64,000 nucleotides of DNA, from assembly GCF_030161115.1 (NCBI RefSeq), contig NZ_BSPQ01000002.1, positions 280,318-344,317 of the forward strand, written 5' to 3'. The notes under the pieces are model-generated. The model had not been told where the DNA came from and made no database searches. It worked only from the letters and a program-made list of their open reading frames with translations. Below are positions 1-7,522 of this stretch, in pieces. The stretch is from Psychromonas marina. Its GTDB lineage: Bacteria > Pseudomonadota > Gammaproteobacteria > Enterobacterales > Psychromonadaceae. The position numbers and the translations under genes are program-made. Within the stretch, counting starts at the first letter, position 1. Every line of letters starts with the position of its first letter.

Positions 1-2
1 AA

Positions 3-53
3 CATGAAACCGCTTTGTTATTAGTTAAGCAAAGTGAAGCGACACCTGAATGA
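3..53 (+). CDS. C-terminal end of an unidentified upstream gene (partial)
   Basis: An open frame enters from the left edge and ends at TGA 51-53, giving a 16-residue tail that starts HETALLLVKQ and ends SEATPE. The tail is too short to assign to any family. The next gene starts about 110 bases downstream on the same strand. It could be a chance open frame, because nothing upstream can be seen. Confidence 0.35.
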   Translation, partial: HETALLLVKQSEATPE

Positions 54-166
54 CTAAGCGGAAATTGTAGTTAATAGGCAAGAAACAATAAGTCAGTTTG
101 TCAGCGTTAACCAATGGGTTAACAACACATTATTTTAGATTGTTCACATCATTAAAGGATTTCAAC

Positions 167-640
167 ATGATCGAATTAGGACAAAAAATTCCAAAAGCAA
201 CCTTAAGCCAGTTAACCGCTGATGGAATGGTTAATCACGATGTTAGCGCGTTATTTGCGGATAAAAAAGTGGTTTTATTTGCTGTGCCTGGCGCATTTAC
301 GCCGACCTGTTCTGAAGCGCATCTACCAGGGTATGTGGTGCTTGCTGATAAGTTCCAAGCTAAAGGTGTGAATTTAATCACTTGTGTTTCGGTGAATGAT
401 GCCTTTGTCATGAAAGCATGGGGCGAAGTGCATAACGCCTCTGAGTTATTAATGTTAGGCGATGGTGATGCTAGCTTTACTCAGGCTTTGGGGCTGAGCA
501 TGGATACAGAAGGTTTTGGTGGTGTACGTTCGCAGCGTTATGCGATGGTCATTGAAGATGGTGTTGTCACACTATTAAACGTTGAAGAAGCAGAGAAGTT
601 TGAAGCGAGCAGTGCAGAAACAGTGTTAGCTGCGCTTTAA
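167..640 (+). CDS. Peroxiredoxin of the Prx5/PMP20 type (157 aa)
   Basis: This thiol peroxidase reduces hydrogen or organic peroxides in the cytosol with electrons from glutathione/glutaredoxin or thioredoxin. The active-site motif PGAFTPTCS places the peroxidatic cysteine at residue 48, and a second cysteine (ITCVSVND) lies at residue 73. Unlike the Haemophilus-type hybrid there is no fused glutaredoxin domain; the protein ends after about 157 residues, normal for the single-domain form. The open frame extends upstream to 98, but ATG 167 is preferred because AAAGGA sits at 154-159 and homology begins at MIELGQ. A terminator follows at 651, so it is probably monocistronic. Confidence 0.9.
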   Translation: MIELGQKIPKATLSQLTADGMVNHDVSALFADKKVVLFAVPGAFTPTCSEAHLPGYVVLADKFQAKGVNLITCVSVNDAFVMKAWGEVHNASELLMLGDGDASFTQALGLSMDTEGFGGVRSQRYAMVIEDGVVTLLNVEEAEKFEASSAETVLAAL

Positions 641-650
641 TTTATTGATT

Positions 651-692
651 AACGAGTCCCGTGAAGGTGATGATTGGGGCTCGTTTATTTTG
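651..692 (+). terminator. Rho-independent terminator after the peroxiredoxin gene
   Basis: A 10-bp stem (651-660 with 676-685, one T-G wobble) is followed by a T-rich tract. It lies 10 bases after the peroxiredoxin stop codon. Confidence 0.75.
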
Positions 693-766
693 CTTTAAGG
701 TTTGCTCTAAAGAATGTTATTTAAAGATTTTTCTTGAAAACACTATTTAAAAACGGTTATTAAAAA

Positions 767-814
767 AGTGTTATCAAATCATCGCTGATGGTTAAGCGGC
801 TATTTGATAACACT
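767..814 (-). terminator. 3' terminator of arfA; stop codon lies in its loop
   Basis: The arms AGTGTTATCAAAT (767-779) and ATTTGATAACACT (802-814) are a perfect 13-bp inverted repeat with a 22-base loop. On the minus strand it is followed by a run of T (766-762). The arfA stop codon at 794-792 lies in the loop. Its upstream arm overlaps one arm of a second hairpin inside the coding region (809-829), so the two cannot form together. Confidence 0.8.
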
Positions 815-1013
815 CTTTCCCTGAGTGTTTTGCTTTACGATTAAAAGAACCTTTACCTTTCTTCGCTTTTTCAACTCTCATACTAAATACTTTACTAGTG
901 ACCAGCGCGCCAAGTGCAGAGTGGTTAATCGTGCCTCGTCCGAGGTCTACCTGTTTTTGTGTTTGTTCAGGTTGTTGCGCTAGCGCTTTTACCCGTTTCT
1001 TTTGTTTAGCCAT
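792..1013 (-). CDS. arfA: Alternative ribosome-rescue factor ArfA (73 aa)
   Basis: ArfA recruits release factor 2 to ribosomes stalled on mRNAs without a stop codon, backing up tmRNA. The middle of the protein carries the family signature MRVEKAKKGKGSFNRKAKH (residues about 45-63) after a variable basic N-terminus. AAGGAG precedes the ATG. In E. coli the arfA mRNA is itself cut or terminated inside the coding region, so the active protein comes from a non-stop message and is removed when tmRNA works. The same layout is visible here: a 7-bp hairpin (809-815 with 823-829, loop 816-822) lies within the last codons, just after the KAKH segment. The short tail CYQIAA is unlike the long hydrophobic E. 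coli tail. Confidence 0.88.
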   Translation of the reverse strand: MAKQKKRVKALAQQPEQTQKQVDLGRGTINHSALGALVTSKVFSMRVEKAKKGKGSFNRKAKHSGKECYQIAA

Positions 1014-1113
1014 GTTGACTCTCCTTAAAATTGATCCTTAGTCTATCACGATTATGAGTTTTTCATCATTTTAGTGTTATGAGTGGAAGGGGATTTGATC
1101 GTTAACAAATAAG

Positions 1114-1140
1114 TAGGTTCTCAGTAAGTCCGAGAACCTA
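1114..1140 (-). terminator. Probable terminator of nhaD
   Basis: TAGGTTCTC and GAGAACCTA form a perfect 9-bp stem with a 9-base loop, 26 bases beyond the nhaD stop codon on the minus strand. The following tract (CTTATTTGTT) is only moderately T-rich. Confidence 0.5.
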
Positions 1141-1165
1141 TCATTAAGTGATACACTGTTTTTAT

Positions 1166-2518
1166 TTAGTGGCCGGCAACAACTTGCACTGCGGGTTTAA
1201 TATAAAAACCTAATACTTCATATTGAGCGTACCAAACGGCAACGGATGCAAAGTACCCGATAACGATTGTCCATGAATATTTCATGTGCGCACCAAAGGT
1301 ATAAACGCCTTTTAGTTTGCCCATTACACCTACGCCAGCAGCGGATCCAAAAGAGATCATGCTACCACCGACACCAGCGGTTAATGTGACTAACATCCAT
1401 TGTGCTAACGGAATATCTGGTGCTGCTTTTAAAACAGCGGACATAACTGGGACATTATCAACAATCGCGGATAAGAAACCAACGCCCATATTTACATACA
1501 TCGGATCAAACATCGTATATAACTTAGCGGCATGGCTTAAGAAACCGGCAAAGTGAAGCGCACCAACGGCTGCTAAAATACCAAAGAAAAATAGTAATGT
1601 GTCATTTTCAACTTTGGAAACAGATTTATAAATCTGAATATCGTTATTATGATATTTTTTAAGTCTGTATGCATAAAGTTGTAATAATGAAAGGCCAAAT
1701 AACATGCCCCACATAGGTGGTAAATGCATCAATTGCTTTCCTAATACCGCACAAATGATGGTGAAAATACCTAACCCAATGATCACTTTACCACCCTTAT
1801 GAATTTGCACGGGTTCACTACCTTCAATCTTTTCAGGTGTTCCCTCTGGCACAAAACGGGACAGTAAGAAAGCGGTAATACCCCATCCAATAATCGACGC
1901 AGGGAATAAAAATAGGAAGTCAATAAATGAGCCTTTGCCTGCAGACCATGCCATCAGCGTGGTGATATCTCCAAAAGGAGACCAAGCGCCGCCAGCATTG
2001 GCTGCCACAACGATATTTATCGCAGCAGGTACTAAAAATGCTTTGTTGTTTTTCTCTATGGTGATCAAGACGGTTGATAGAATCAGTGCCGTGGTGAGGT
2101 TATCTGCAACTGGGGAGATGAAAAATGCTAATAAACCCGTTACCCAGAACAGTTTTTTATAGTTATAACCTGCTTTTAGCAGTTTCTCTTTTAACGCATC
2201 AAATACGTTGCGCTCAATAAGTGCTTCGATGAATGTCATCGCCACGAATAAGAAAAAGAAAATTTCTGCTATTTCTAAAATGAGGTGTGCTATTTCGGTA
2301 TCAAATGCTGCAAAATTTAGTCCATTTACTGCGTAATAACCGCCCAGTAACATGAACATAAATGTCCCGGTAAACAGTGCTGGTTTTGCTTTGTTGATAT
2401 GGTATTTTTCTTCGGCAGCAATAAAATAGTAACCCACGACAAATATTGCTAATAATAGCCAACCAAATGGTTTAACAGCTAAATCAACTGCTTGAATGCC
2501 TCCCTCTGCTCTTGTCAT
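1166..2518 (-). CDS. nhaD: Na+/H+ antiporter NhaD (450 aa)
   Basis: NhaD is an inner-membrane antiporter that expels sodium or lithium in exchange for protons, common in marine and haloalkaliphilic bacteria. The protein is almost wholly hydrophobic with about a dozen membrane segments. It shows the paired ion-transporter signatures SPVADNLTTALI (residues about 137-148), GGAWSPFGDITTLM (about 177-190) and SAIVDNVP in the second half, which carry the conserved Asp/Asn and Asp/Thr residues. AGGAG stands upstream of the ATG. It is transcribed alone. A small hairpin lies in its leader at 2555-2577. Confidence 0.93.
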   Translation of the reverse strand: MTRAEGGIQAVDLAVKPFGWLLLAIFVVGYYFIAAEEKYHINKAKPALFTGTFMFMLLGGYYAVNGLNFAAFDTEIAHLILEIAEIFFFLFVAMTFIEALIERNVFDALKEKLLKAGYNYKKLFWVTGLLAFFISPVADNLTTALILSTVLITIEKNNKAFLVPAAINIVVAANAGGAWSPFGDITTLMAWSAGKGSFIDFLFLFPASIIGWGITAFLLSRFVPEGTPEKIEGSEPVQIHKGGKVIIGLGIFTIICAVLGKQLMHLPPMWGMLFGLSLLQLYAYRLKKYHNNDIQIYKSVSKVENDTLLFFFGILAAVGALHFAGFLSHAAKLYTMFDPMYVNMGVGFLSAIVDNVPVMSAVLKAAPDIPLAQWMLVTLTAGVGGSMISFGSAAGVGVMGKLKGVYTFGAHMKYSWTIVIGYFASVAVWYAQYEVLGFYIKPAVQVVAGH

Positions 2519-2802
2519 ATTATCTCCTGTAAAATCTATTTTTATGCTAAATATCCCTTTTTAGCCGTAGCTAAGGGGAACTTATCCTAGTTTTTATCAC
2601 TGGAACCGAGAAACTCTATCAATCTTTATTAGTTGAATATTTGTTTCTCATCAATTTATGAGTTTATTGTTAAGTAATATTGTAATACCAGTGGTTTTTT
2701 CTCTGTTAATAATAGGAAAAGGGCGTTGGAAGTAAAGAAATGCTTTGAATAGGGCGATGAAGGGTTAATAAGTAACGCTAAGTGAGTTAGTTTTACTCGG
2801 TA
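2519..2802. other. Intergenic leader/promoter region of nhaD
   Basis: AT-rich spacer between the M20 peptidase terminator and nhaD. It holds no convincing reading frame. The only structure I see is a short hairpin at 2555-2577 (TTAGC-cgta-GCTAA flanked by CCC/GGG), about 40-60 bases upstream of the nhaD start. I could not match it to a known riboswitch. Confidence 0.4.
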
Positions 2803-2830
2803 TAAAAAAGCCACAATAAGATGTGGCTTT
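2803..2830 (-). terminator. Rho-independent terminator of the M20 peptidase gene
   Basis: AAAGCCACA and TGTGGCTTT form a 9-bp stem with a 6-base loop. On the minus strand it is followed by TTTTTTAT and lies 24 bases after the peptidase stop codon. Confidence 0.85.
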
Positions 2831-2854
2831 AAGATGTTGCGGTGATTAACTGAC

Positions 2855-3967
2855 TTATTTGGTCATGCTTAGGTAGGTAACCAAAAACTCAGTGATGGCA
2901 TCCATATCTGCAATGCTGATGTACTCTTCAGTTGTATGTACTTGCGCCATTCCGGTTGATAAGTTGACCGATTTGATCCCTTTTTCATTGAAAATATTGG
3001 CATCGCTGCCGCCACCGGTTGATTTAGTTTGTGGTGTGATGCCATTGGCTGTAAATGCCGCTGCAATACCTGTCACCAGCTCATCTTGTTCTGCAATTTG
3101 ATAAGCATTATATGAGCGTGTTGATTGTATTTGAATTTTAGCACCAAATTTTAACGCACTGGCTTTAAAACCTGCTTCCATGTGTGCTGCTTGTGCATTC
3201 AATTTTGCATCATCAAGCGATCGTGTCTCAGCTTCGAGGTAAAGTGATGGCATAACGATATTGGTCGCATTACCACCATTGATGATACCAATGTTTGCAG
3301 TGGTTTCATGATCAATACGTGACAGTTTCATTTGAGAAATAGCATCGGCAGCAACGGTTAACGCATTAATACCTAATTCTGGTGCGAGCCCTGCATGTGC
3401 AGGTTTACCTGTGATTTTCACGCGTAAGTTCTGTTGGCCAGGGGCAACCGTGATCATCGTACCAATGTCGCCGCCTGAATCGAAAATTATCGCTTGTTTA
3501 GACTTGATACAACTAATATCGAAGTTTTTAGAACCGTTTAATCCACCTTCTTCATACACAGTAAACGCAAGTTCAATGGTTTGATGCGCGAGCTTGTTTG
3601 CTTGTAGTGTGCGAACTGCTTCCATAATGGCAGCAATGCCTGATTTATCATCGCCCCCTAATACCGTGTCACCTTTTGAATAGATAACACCGTCAATGAT
3701 GATAGGTTCGATATTATTACCTGGGCTGACAGTATCCATGTGGCAGCTTAGTAAAATGCTACCGGGTAATGTGCCCGGTAAGCGTGCGTAAATATTAAAT
3801 CCATTAGAGATATCGGCAGGCACTGGCAGCTTTTGAACAGAAAACCCTAATGCGGTTAACTGTGTATTGAGTGTTTCTGCGATAGCTAATTCATTTCCTG
3901 ATTCACTGTCTATCTTTACCAGCTCAATAAAGTGCTGAATAAGTCTATCTTGATTAATTTTTTTCAT
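2855..3967 (-). CDS. M20-family metallopeptidase, PepT-like (370 aa)
   Basis: A cytoplasmic two-zinc amino/dipeptidase-type hydrolase. The co-catalytic zinc motifs are visible: SCHMDTVSPG (His and Asp), VLGGDDKSG (bridging Asp), VYEEGG (catalytic Glu plus Glu ligand), FDSGG (Asp ligand) and QVHTTEEY (last His). A dimerisation lid lies between. Length and motif wording fit the PepT-like group (Bacillus YqjE type) better than classic PepT or AbgA/AbgB. The open frame reaches back to a TTG at 4006, but ATG 3967 (MKKINQD) has an AAGAG ahead of it and is a better start. It lies downstream of iclR in the same direction. Whether it acts on a substrate imported by the nearby TonB/AbgT pair is inference. 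Confidence 0.82.
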   Translation of the reverse strand: MKKINQDRLIQHFIELVKIDSESGNELAIAETLNTQLTALGFSVQKLPVPADISNGFNIYARLPGTLPGSILLSCHMDTVSPGNNIEPIIIDGVIYSKGDTVLGGDDKSGIAAIMEAVRTLQANKLAHQTIELAFTVYEEGGLNGSKNFDISCIKSKQAIIFDSGGDIGTMITVAPGQQNLRVKITGKPAHAGLAPELGINALTVAADAISQMKLSRIDHETTANIGIINGGNATNIVMPSLYLEAETRSLDDAKLNAQAAHMEAGFKASALKFGAKIQIQSTRSYNAYQIAEQDELVTGIAAAFTANGITPQTKSTGGGSDANIFNEKGIKSVNLSTGMAQVHTTEEYISIADMDAITEFLVTYLSMTK

Positions 3968-4257
3968 TGGATACTCTTTTTCTTCAAAAAAACTACCGTA
4001 GCGCAAACCTTAAGAGGGAGATCTCGATTGGGTCAATAAATTTGTAGAGTAGTTAAAAAATTGAGTAAGCAAGGAGGAAGTCGTGAGAAATATACGGGTA
4101 ATAAGGAATATTGGTTGCTTGTGATCTCTATTGTCGCGCTAAAGTAGAGTCGATAATCATTGCTTTAGCTTGGAATGAACTTTGTATATTGTTAATGAAG
4201 ATCTTCTACTTTTATATGGTCCATATCTTTTAAAAAGTGGGCTGTTTGAACTGAGGC
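3968..4257. other. Upstream region of the M20 peptidase gene, no gene seen
   Basis: AT-rich spacer that probably carries the peptidase promoter. I see no plausible small gene or RNA here. The structured part of this gap lies further right at 4258-4322. Confidence 0.4.
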
Positions 4258-4322
4258 TAGTTAAGGCTGAACAGTTAAATAACTGTTCCCAATACGGCAA
4301 AATGTTCCGTAAACCTTAACTA
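4258..4322. promoter_or_regulatory. Nested inverted repeats between iclR and the M20 gene
   Basis: An outer 9-bp repeat, TAGTTAAGG (4258-4266) with CCTTAACTA (4314-4322), encloses an inner perfect repeat, GAACAGTT (4269-4276) with AACTGTTC (4281-4288). TGTTCC also recurs directly at 4285 and 4304. The position, after the iclR stop and about 300 bases upstream of the M20 start, fits either an iclR terminator-like structure or an operator for the IclR protein. There is no T-run, so I favour an operator. Confidence 0.4.
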
Positions 4323-4373
4323 TACAATCGACGCGACTAAACAAGAATAAAAATGCAGTAGTCTGGCGGCGAT

Positions 4374-5162
4374 TTATTTCACTGGGTAATCGTGATACCC
4401 AAGCTGATTTGAAATGTTTTTACTCGACTGATGTAACAGACCTACGTAATAAGGCATTCTTTTTTCATCAAAACGAATAGTAGGGAATGAGATAGATAAA
4501 CCAGCAATGATAGTGCCAAATCTATTGTAAATAGGTGCTGCAATACATCGTAAACCCGGCTCTTGCTCTTGGTTGTCTTCTGCATAATGCTGCTCTTTAA
4601 CTACCTGCAGTTCAGACAAAAGTTGGTCGGTATTTTCCAATGTTTTTTCTGTGTGCTTAATGAATTCGACATGAGATAATTTTTCACGAATGAATGATTC
4701 TTCTTTATCTGCAAGTAACACTTTACCAATCGCAGTACTGTAGATTGGGTTACGGCGACCGATTTTTGATTGCATTCTTAAATTATAATTAGAGTCAATT
4801 TTATGAATGTAGATAATCGAAGTTTCATCCAAAGCACCTAAATGTAGTGCTTCATTGGTTTTTTCAGAAATCAGTTGCATCTCTTTATCAGCTAAACTGA
4901 TGAGATCGACATATTCAAGTGACTTCGAACCTAATTCAAACAGTTTCAGCGTGAGAGAGTATTTATCCGCTTCATCTTCTTGTGCGACATAACCCTGCAT
5001 CTTCATTGTCTGTAGAAAACGATATGTTGTTGCTTTAGACATCATCAGGCGTTGTGATAATTCCGAAACACCAATATCTTTCTGATCCCCTAATGCCTGA
5101 AGAATACTGAAAACTTTTAATACTGAGGAAACTGCCTCTGGATGGGTTGTTTTTTCCATCAT
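4374..5162 (-). CDS. IclR-family transcriptional regulator (262 aa)
   Basis: An N-terminal winged helix (about residues 10-70, with the helix SELSQRLMMSKATTYRFLQT) is followed by the IclR effector-binding GAF-like domain (about 85-250), recognisable from RNPIYSTAIGKVLLAD and GLRCIAAPIYNRFG. Such regulators sense small carboxylates or aromatic compounds and control nearby transport or catabolic genes. It is divergent from the TonB-receptor/AbgT pair and upstream of the M20 peptidase, so either unit could be its target. AAAGGA precedes two adjacent ATGs; the second (5156) has the better spacing, but the difference is two residues. Confidence 0.88.
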   Translation of the reverse strand: MMEKTTHPEAVSSVLKVFSILQALGDQKDIGVSELSQRLMMSKATTYRFLQTMKMQGYVAQEDEADKYSLTLKLFELGSKSLEYVDLISLADKEMQLISEKTNEALHLGALDETSIIYIHKIDSNYNLRMQSKIGRRNPIYSTAIGKVLLADKEESFIREKLSHVEFIKHTEKTLENTDQLLSELQVVKEQHYAEDNQEQEPGLRCIAAPIYNRFGTIIAGLSISFPTIRFDEKRMPYYVGLLHQSSKNISNQLGYHDYPVK

Positions 5163-5595
5163 TAATTCCTTTATGATTTTGATTTTTTTATTATACCTCG
5201 TGTTTGCCTACTATACAGCATTTATTGAAAAGCCTTTTTAAAAAACTAGAACCGAAAGAGATAATGGTTATTATTTTGGTTGTTGCTTTTATTTTGTTAT
5301 GTATTTCATGGGGAATTGACCTATGGCGCTGCTTTTATATTTGCTAGTTTATGGTAGCGGGGGGGGGTATTGGATATTTGTGTAAGCATTGGTTGATCTG
5401 TGTTGGGAACTTAATAACAAGATAAGGTGCGACATGAATGGCTCTCTAATATTACGCCGTGTATCTTCAGTCAGTAATATTAAAATAAACGCTGTAAGCT
5501 TTAAATAACTCGCCTTTCTGTTGCCTTTTGTTTTTTGATATAAAATTTTGTCTTTAAAATCATTGCGTAATATATCATTCTATTACTAACTAAGT
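5163..5595. other. Divergent promoter region between iclR and the TonB receptor gene
   Basis: About 430 bases, AT-rich. It contains a run of nine G at 5359-5367, which stands out from the surrounding base composition. A 24-codon open frame at 5434-5508 has AAGGTG upstream but no other support. No RNA gene was recognised. The Fur-like site follows directly. Confidence 0.45.
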
Positions 5596-5614
5596 AATAA
5601 TCGTTATCATTAAA
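5596..5614 (+). promoter_or_regulatory. Fur-box-like site upstream of the TonB receptor
   Basis: ATAATCGTTATCATTA within this 19-bp window matches the Fur consensus (GATAATGATTATCATTATC orientation) at 14 of 19 positions. It lies 25 bases upstream of the receptor start. This suggests iron-repressed expression, which is usual for TonB-dependent siderophore or haem receptors. Confidence 0.65.
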
Positions 5615-5638
5615 AATCTTATAACGATGGCGCTTTAC

Positions 5639-7522
5639 ATGAAAAAAATAATCCCACTCTCTGGCCTATTCTTAACCTCTATGGTCAACGCTCAGCAATC
5701 GACAGAAGTGGGGGATGTCATGGTTATTACTGCTAGTGCAAGTGAAGATGCAACGATCGCAATGGCACCAGCCACTGTTAGCGTTATCTCGCCAGATGAA
5801 GCCGATCAGTTACAACTCTCTCAAGATCTTGGTGATGTATTAGTCGGTACCCCTGGTGTAACAGTAAGCAACAATGCCAATGGCACACGTGGAGTTGCAA
5901 TTCGCGGACTTAACTCGGGTTATACACAAGTACTGATGAATGGTCACCGCAACTACAGTAGCGAAGCAATGTTTCGTGGTAACGACAGTGGGTTGAGTTT
6001 TATCCCAACTATCGCAATGGACAATATCGAAGTGATTCGAGGCCCTATGTCTTCTTTATATGGTGCTGATGCGATGGGTGGTATTGTCAGTGTTAAAACC
6101 CGAAAAAATAGCGGTTTTACTGAGGGGGCTATCAGTGTTGAGGGGCAATACAATGCTCAAGACAAAGGTGGTAATGGTGAGCAAATAGGCTTGTATTTAT
6201 CAACGCCTTTGACTGAACAATTAAGCTGGACGGTATTTGGTAATTACTTACATGTCGACCAAGCTTTTTACGAACAAGACCCTAGCTTTACTAAATTGCG
6301 TGAGCGTAATAATTACAATATTTTCAATCAGCTAGATTATCAAATTAATGATGATCATGATGTAGGGCTCGAACTACAAGTCTCTGAAGAAGACCAACTT
6401 GGCGATAAGGTTTTTGGTGGGCGTGCTTTTGAGCAAGAAAGACAAACGGTTAAATTAAGTGCAATGCACAATTACCATTTTGCGAATGGTTTAGTAAGCA
6501 GCCGTGTATTTTACGATGATTACGATGTTCAATATATTGATACGCCGAGCTCTGACATTTCTGAAACGACTTATGGCATTGATTCTAAAGCATCAATGGA
6601 TGTAGCTGGACATGGTATCGCATTTGGTTTTGATGCACGTGGCACTGAACTATCGGGCGCCGCAAATTTCTTTAATAATGACGTTATTCACCGTACGCAA
6701 TTAGGTGCATTTGCCGAGGCAAATCTGAATATAAACAATGATTCAGTCTTAACCTTGAGTGGGCGCGTTGATAATGATGAAATGTATGGAACAGAATTTA
6801 CTTACCGTGTTTATATTGCCAGTCAACTAACCGAGCAATGGACATTAAAAGCAGGCCATAGCACTGCGTTTAAAGCCCCACAAATAGTCCAAAGCTATGA
6901 TGAGTATTCAGCACCTGTTGCAGGTGGAGGCACTATTTCTGGTAATTCAGATTTAGAAGCTGAAACGGGTAACTTTAATGAAATTGGTGCCTATTTTGAA
7001 TTAGATCGCACCACTGCCAATGTCACGGTATTTTATAATAATATCGACAATATGATTCAAACTGAATTTTTAGGCGGTAATGATTACCGTTACAATAATA
7101 TCGGTAGCGCAACGATTAAAGGTGCCGAGTTTGCGTTTAATCAGGGCTTTGATAGCGCTATGCTTGATCTCTCATACACTTATTTAGACGCCATTGATAA
7201 TGATACAAACAGTACCGTTCGTGGTACCTCAAAGCATCAAGCGACAGCCGCGATAACATGGTTTGCCACTAATGATTTAGATACGTTTGCGCGCGTGCAT
7301 TACCGCGGTGAACATGTTGGTGAATTAGGACAGGATTTAACGCCTAATGATGCTTACATGACACTTGATGCAGGTCTTCGATATGCTATTAATTATGCGG
7401 CTTCTATTAAATTAGGTGTCAATAATATCACTAATGAAGATATCTCAGATCCAACCACAGCAGCTTACTCAGAGGTTATTAGAGGCACGACCTATTATGC
7501 TGGCTTAACCTATGATTTCTAG
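5639..7522 (+). CDS. TonB-dependent outer-membrane receptor (627 aa)
   Basis: A gated outer-membrane beta-barrel that imports a scarce ligand using TonB energy. A signal peptide (MKKIIPLSGLFLTSMVNA) is followed by a TonB-box-like segment DVMVITA. The plug domain is recognisable from GVAIRGLNSGYTQVLMNG and VIRGPMSSLYGADAMGG (about residues 85-140). The barrel ends in the typical aromatic GTTYYAGLTYDF. At about 630 residues it is in the size class of small siderophore, haem or cobalamin receptors; the ligand cannot be read from sequence. ATG 5639 is chosen over 5627 because it begins the signal peptide. The Fur-like site upstream argues for an iron-linked ligand. Its last 11 bases overlap the AbgT-family gene. 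Confidence 0.88.
   Translation: MKKIIPLSGLFLTSMVNAQQSTEVGDVMVITASASEDATIAMAPATVSVISPDEADQLQLSQDLGDVLVGTPGVTVSNNANGTRGVAIRGLNSGYTQVLMNGHRNYSSEAMFRGNDSGLSFIPTIAMDNIEVIRGPMSSLYGADAMGGIVSVKTRKNSGFTEGAISVEGQYNAQDKGGNGEQIGLYLSTPLTEQLSWTVFGNYLHVDQAFYEQDPSFTKLRERNNYNIFNQLDYQINDDHDVGLELQVSEEDQLGDKVFGGRAFEQERQTVKLSAMHNYHFANGLVSSRVFYDDYDVQYIDTPSSDISETTYGIDSKASMDVAGHGIAFGFDARGTELSGAANFFNNDVIHRTQLGAFAEANLNINNDSVLTLSGRVDNDEMYGTEFTYRVYIASQLTEQWTLKAGHSTAFKAPQIVQSYDEYSAPVAGGGTISGNSDLEAETGNFNEIGAYFELDRTTANVTVFYNNIDNMIQTEFLGGNDYRYNNIGSATIKGAEFAFNQGFDSAMLDLSYTYLDAIDNDTNSTVRGTSKHQATAAITWFATNDLDTFARVHYRGEHVGELGQDLTPNDAYMTLDAGLRYAINYAASIKLGVNNITNEDISDPTTAAYSEVIRGTTYYAGLTYDF

Noticed and set aside
1317-1556. 79-codon frame antisense to nhaD
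   Set aside because: It is fully covered by a clear membrane-protein gene on the other strand and has no supporting signals.
2555-2577. Sodium-type riboswitch in the nhaD leader
   Set aside because: Only one small hairpin is visible, and I could not match conserved positions of any known ion-sensing RNA.
5434-5508. 24-codon leader frame upstream of the TonB receptor
   Set aside because: AAGGTG precedes the ATG, but it ends well before the receptor, overlaps nothing and has no feature of an attenuator.
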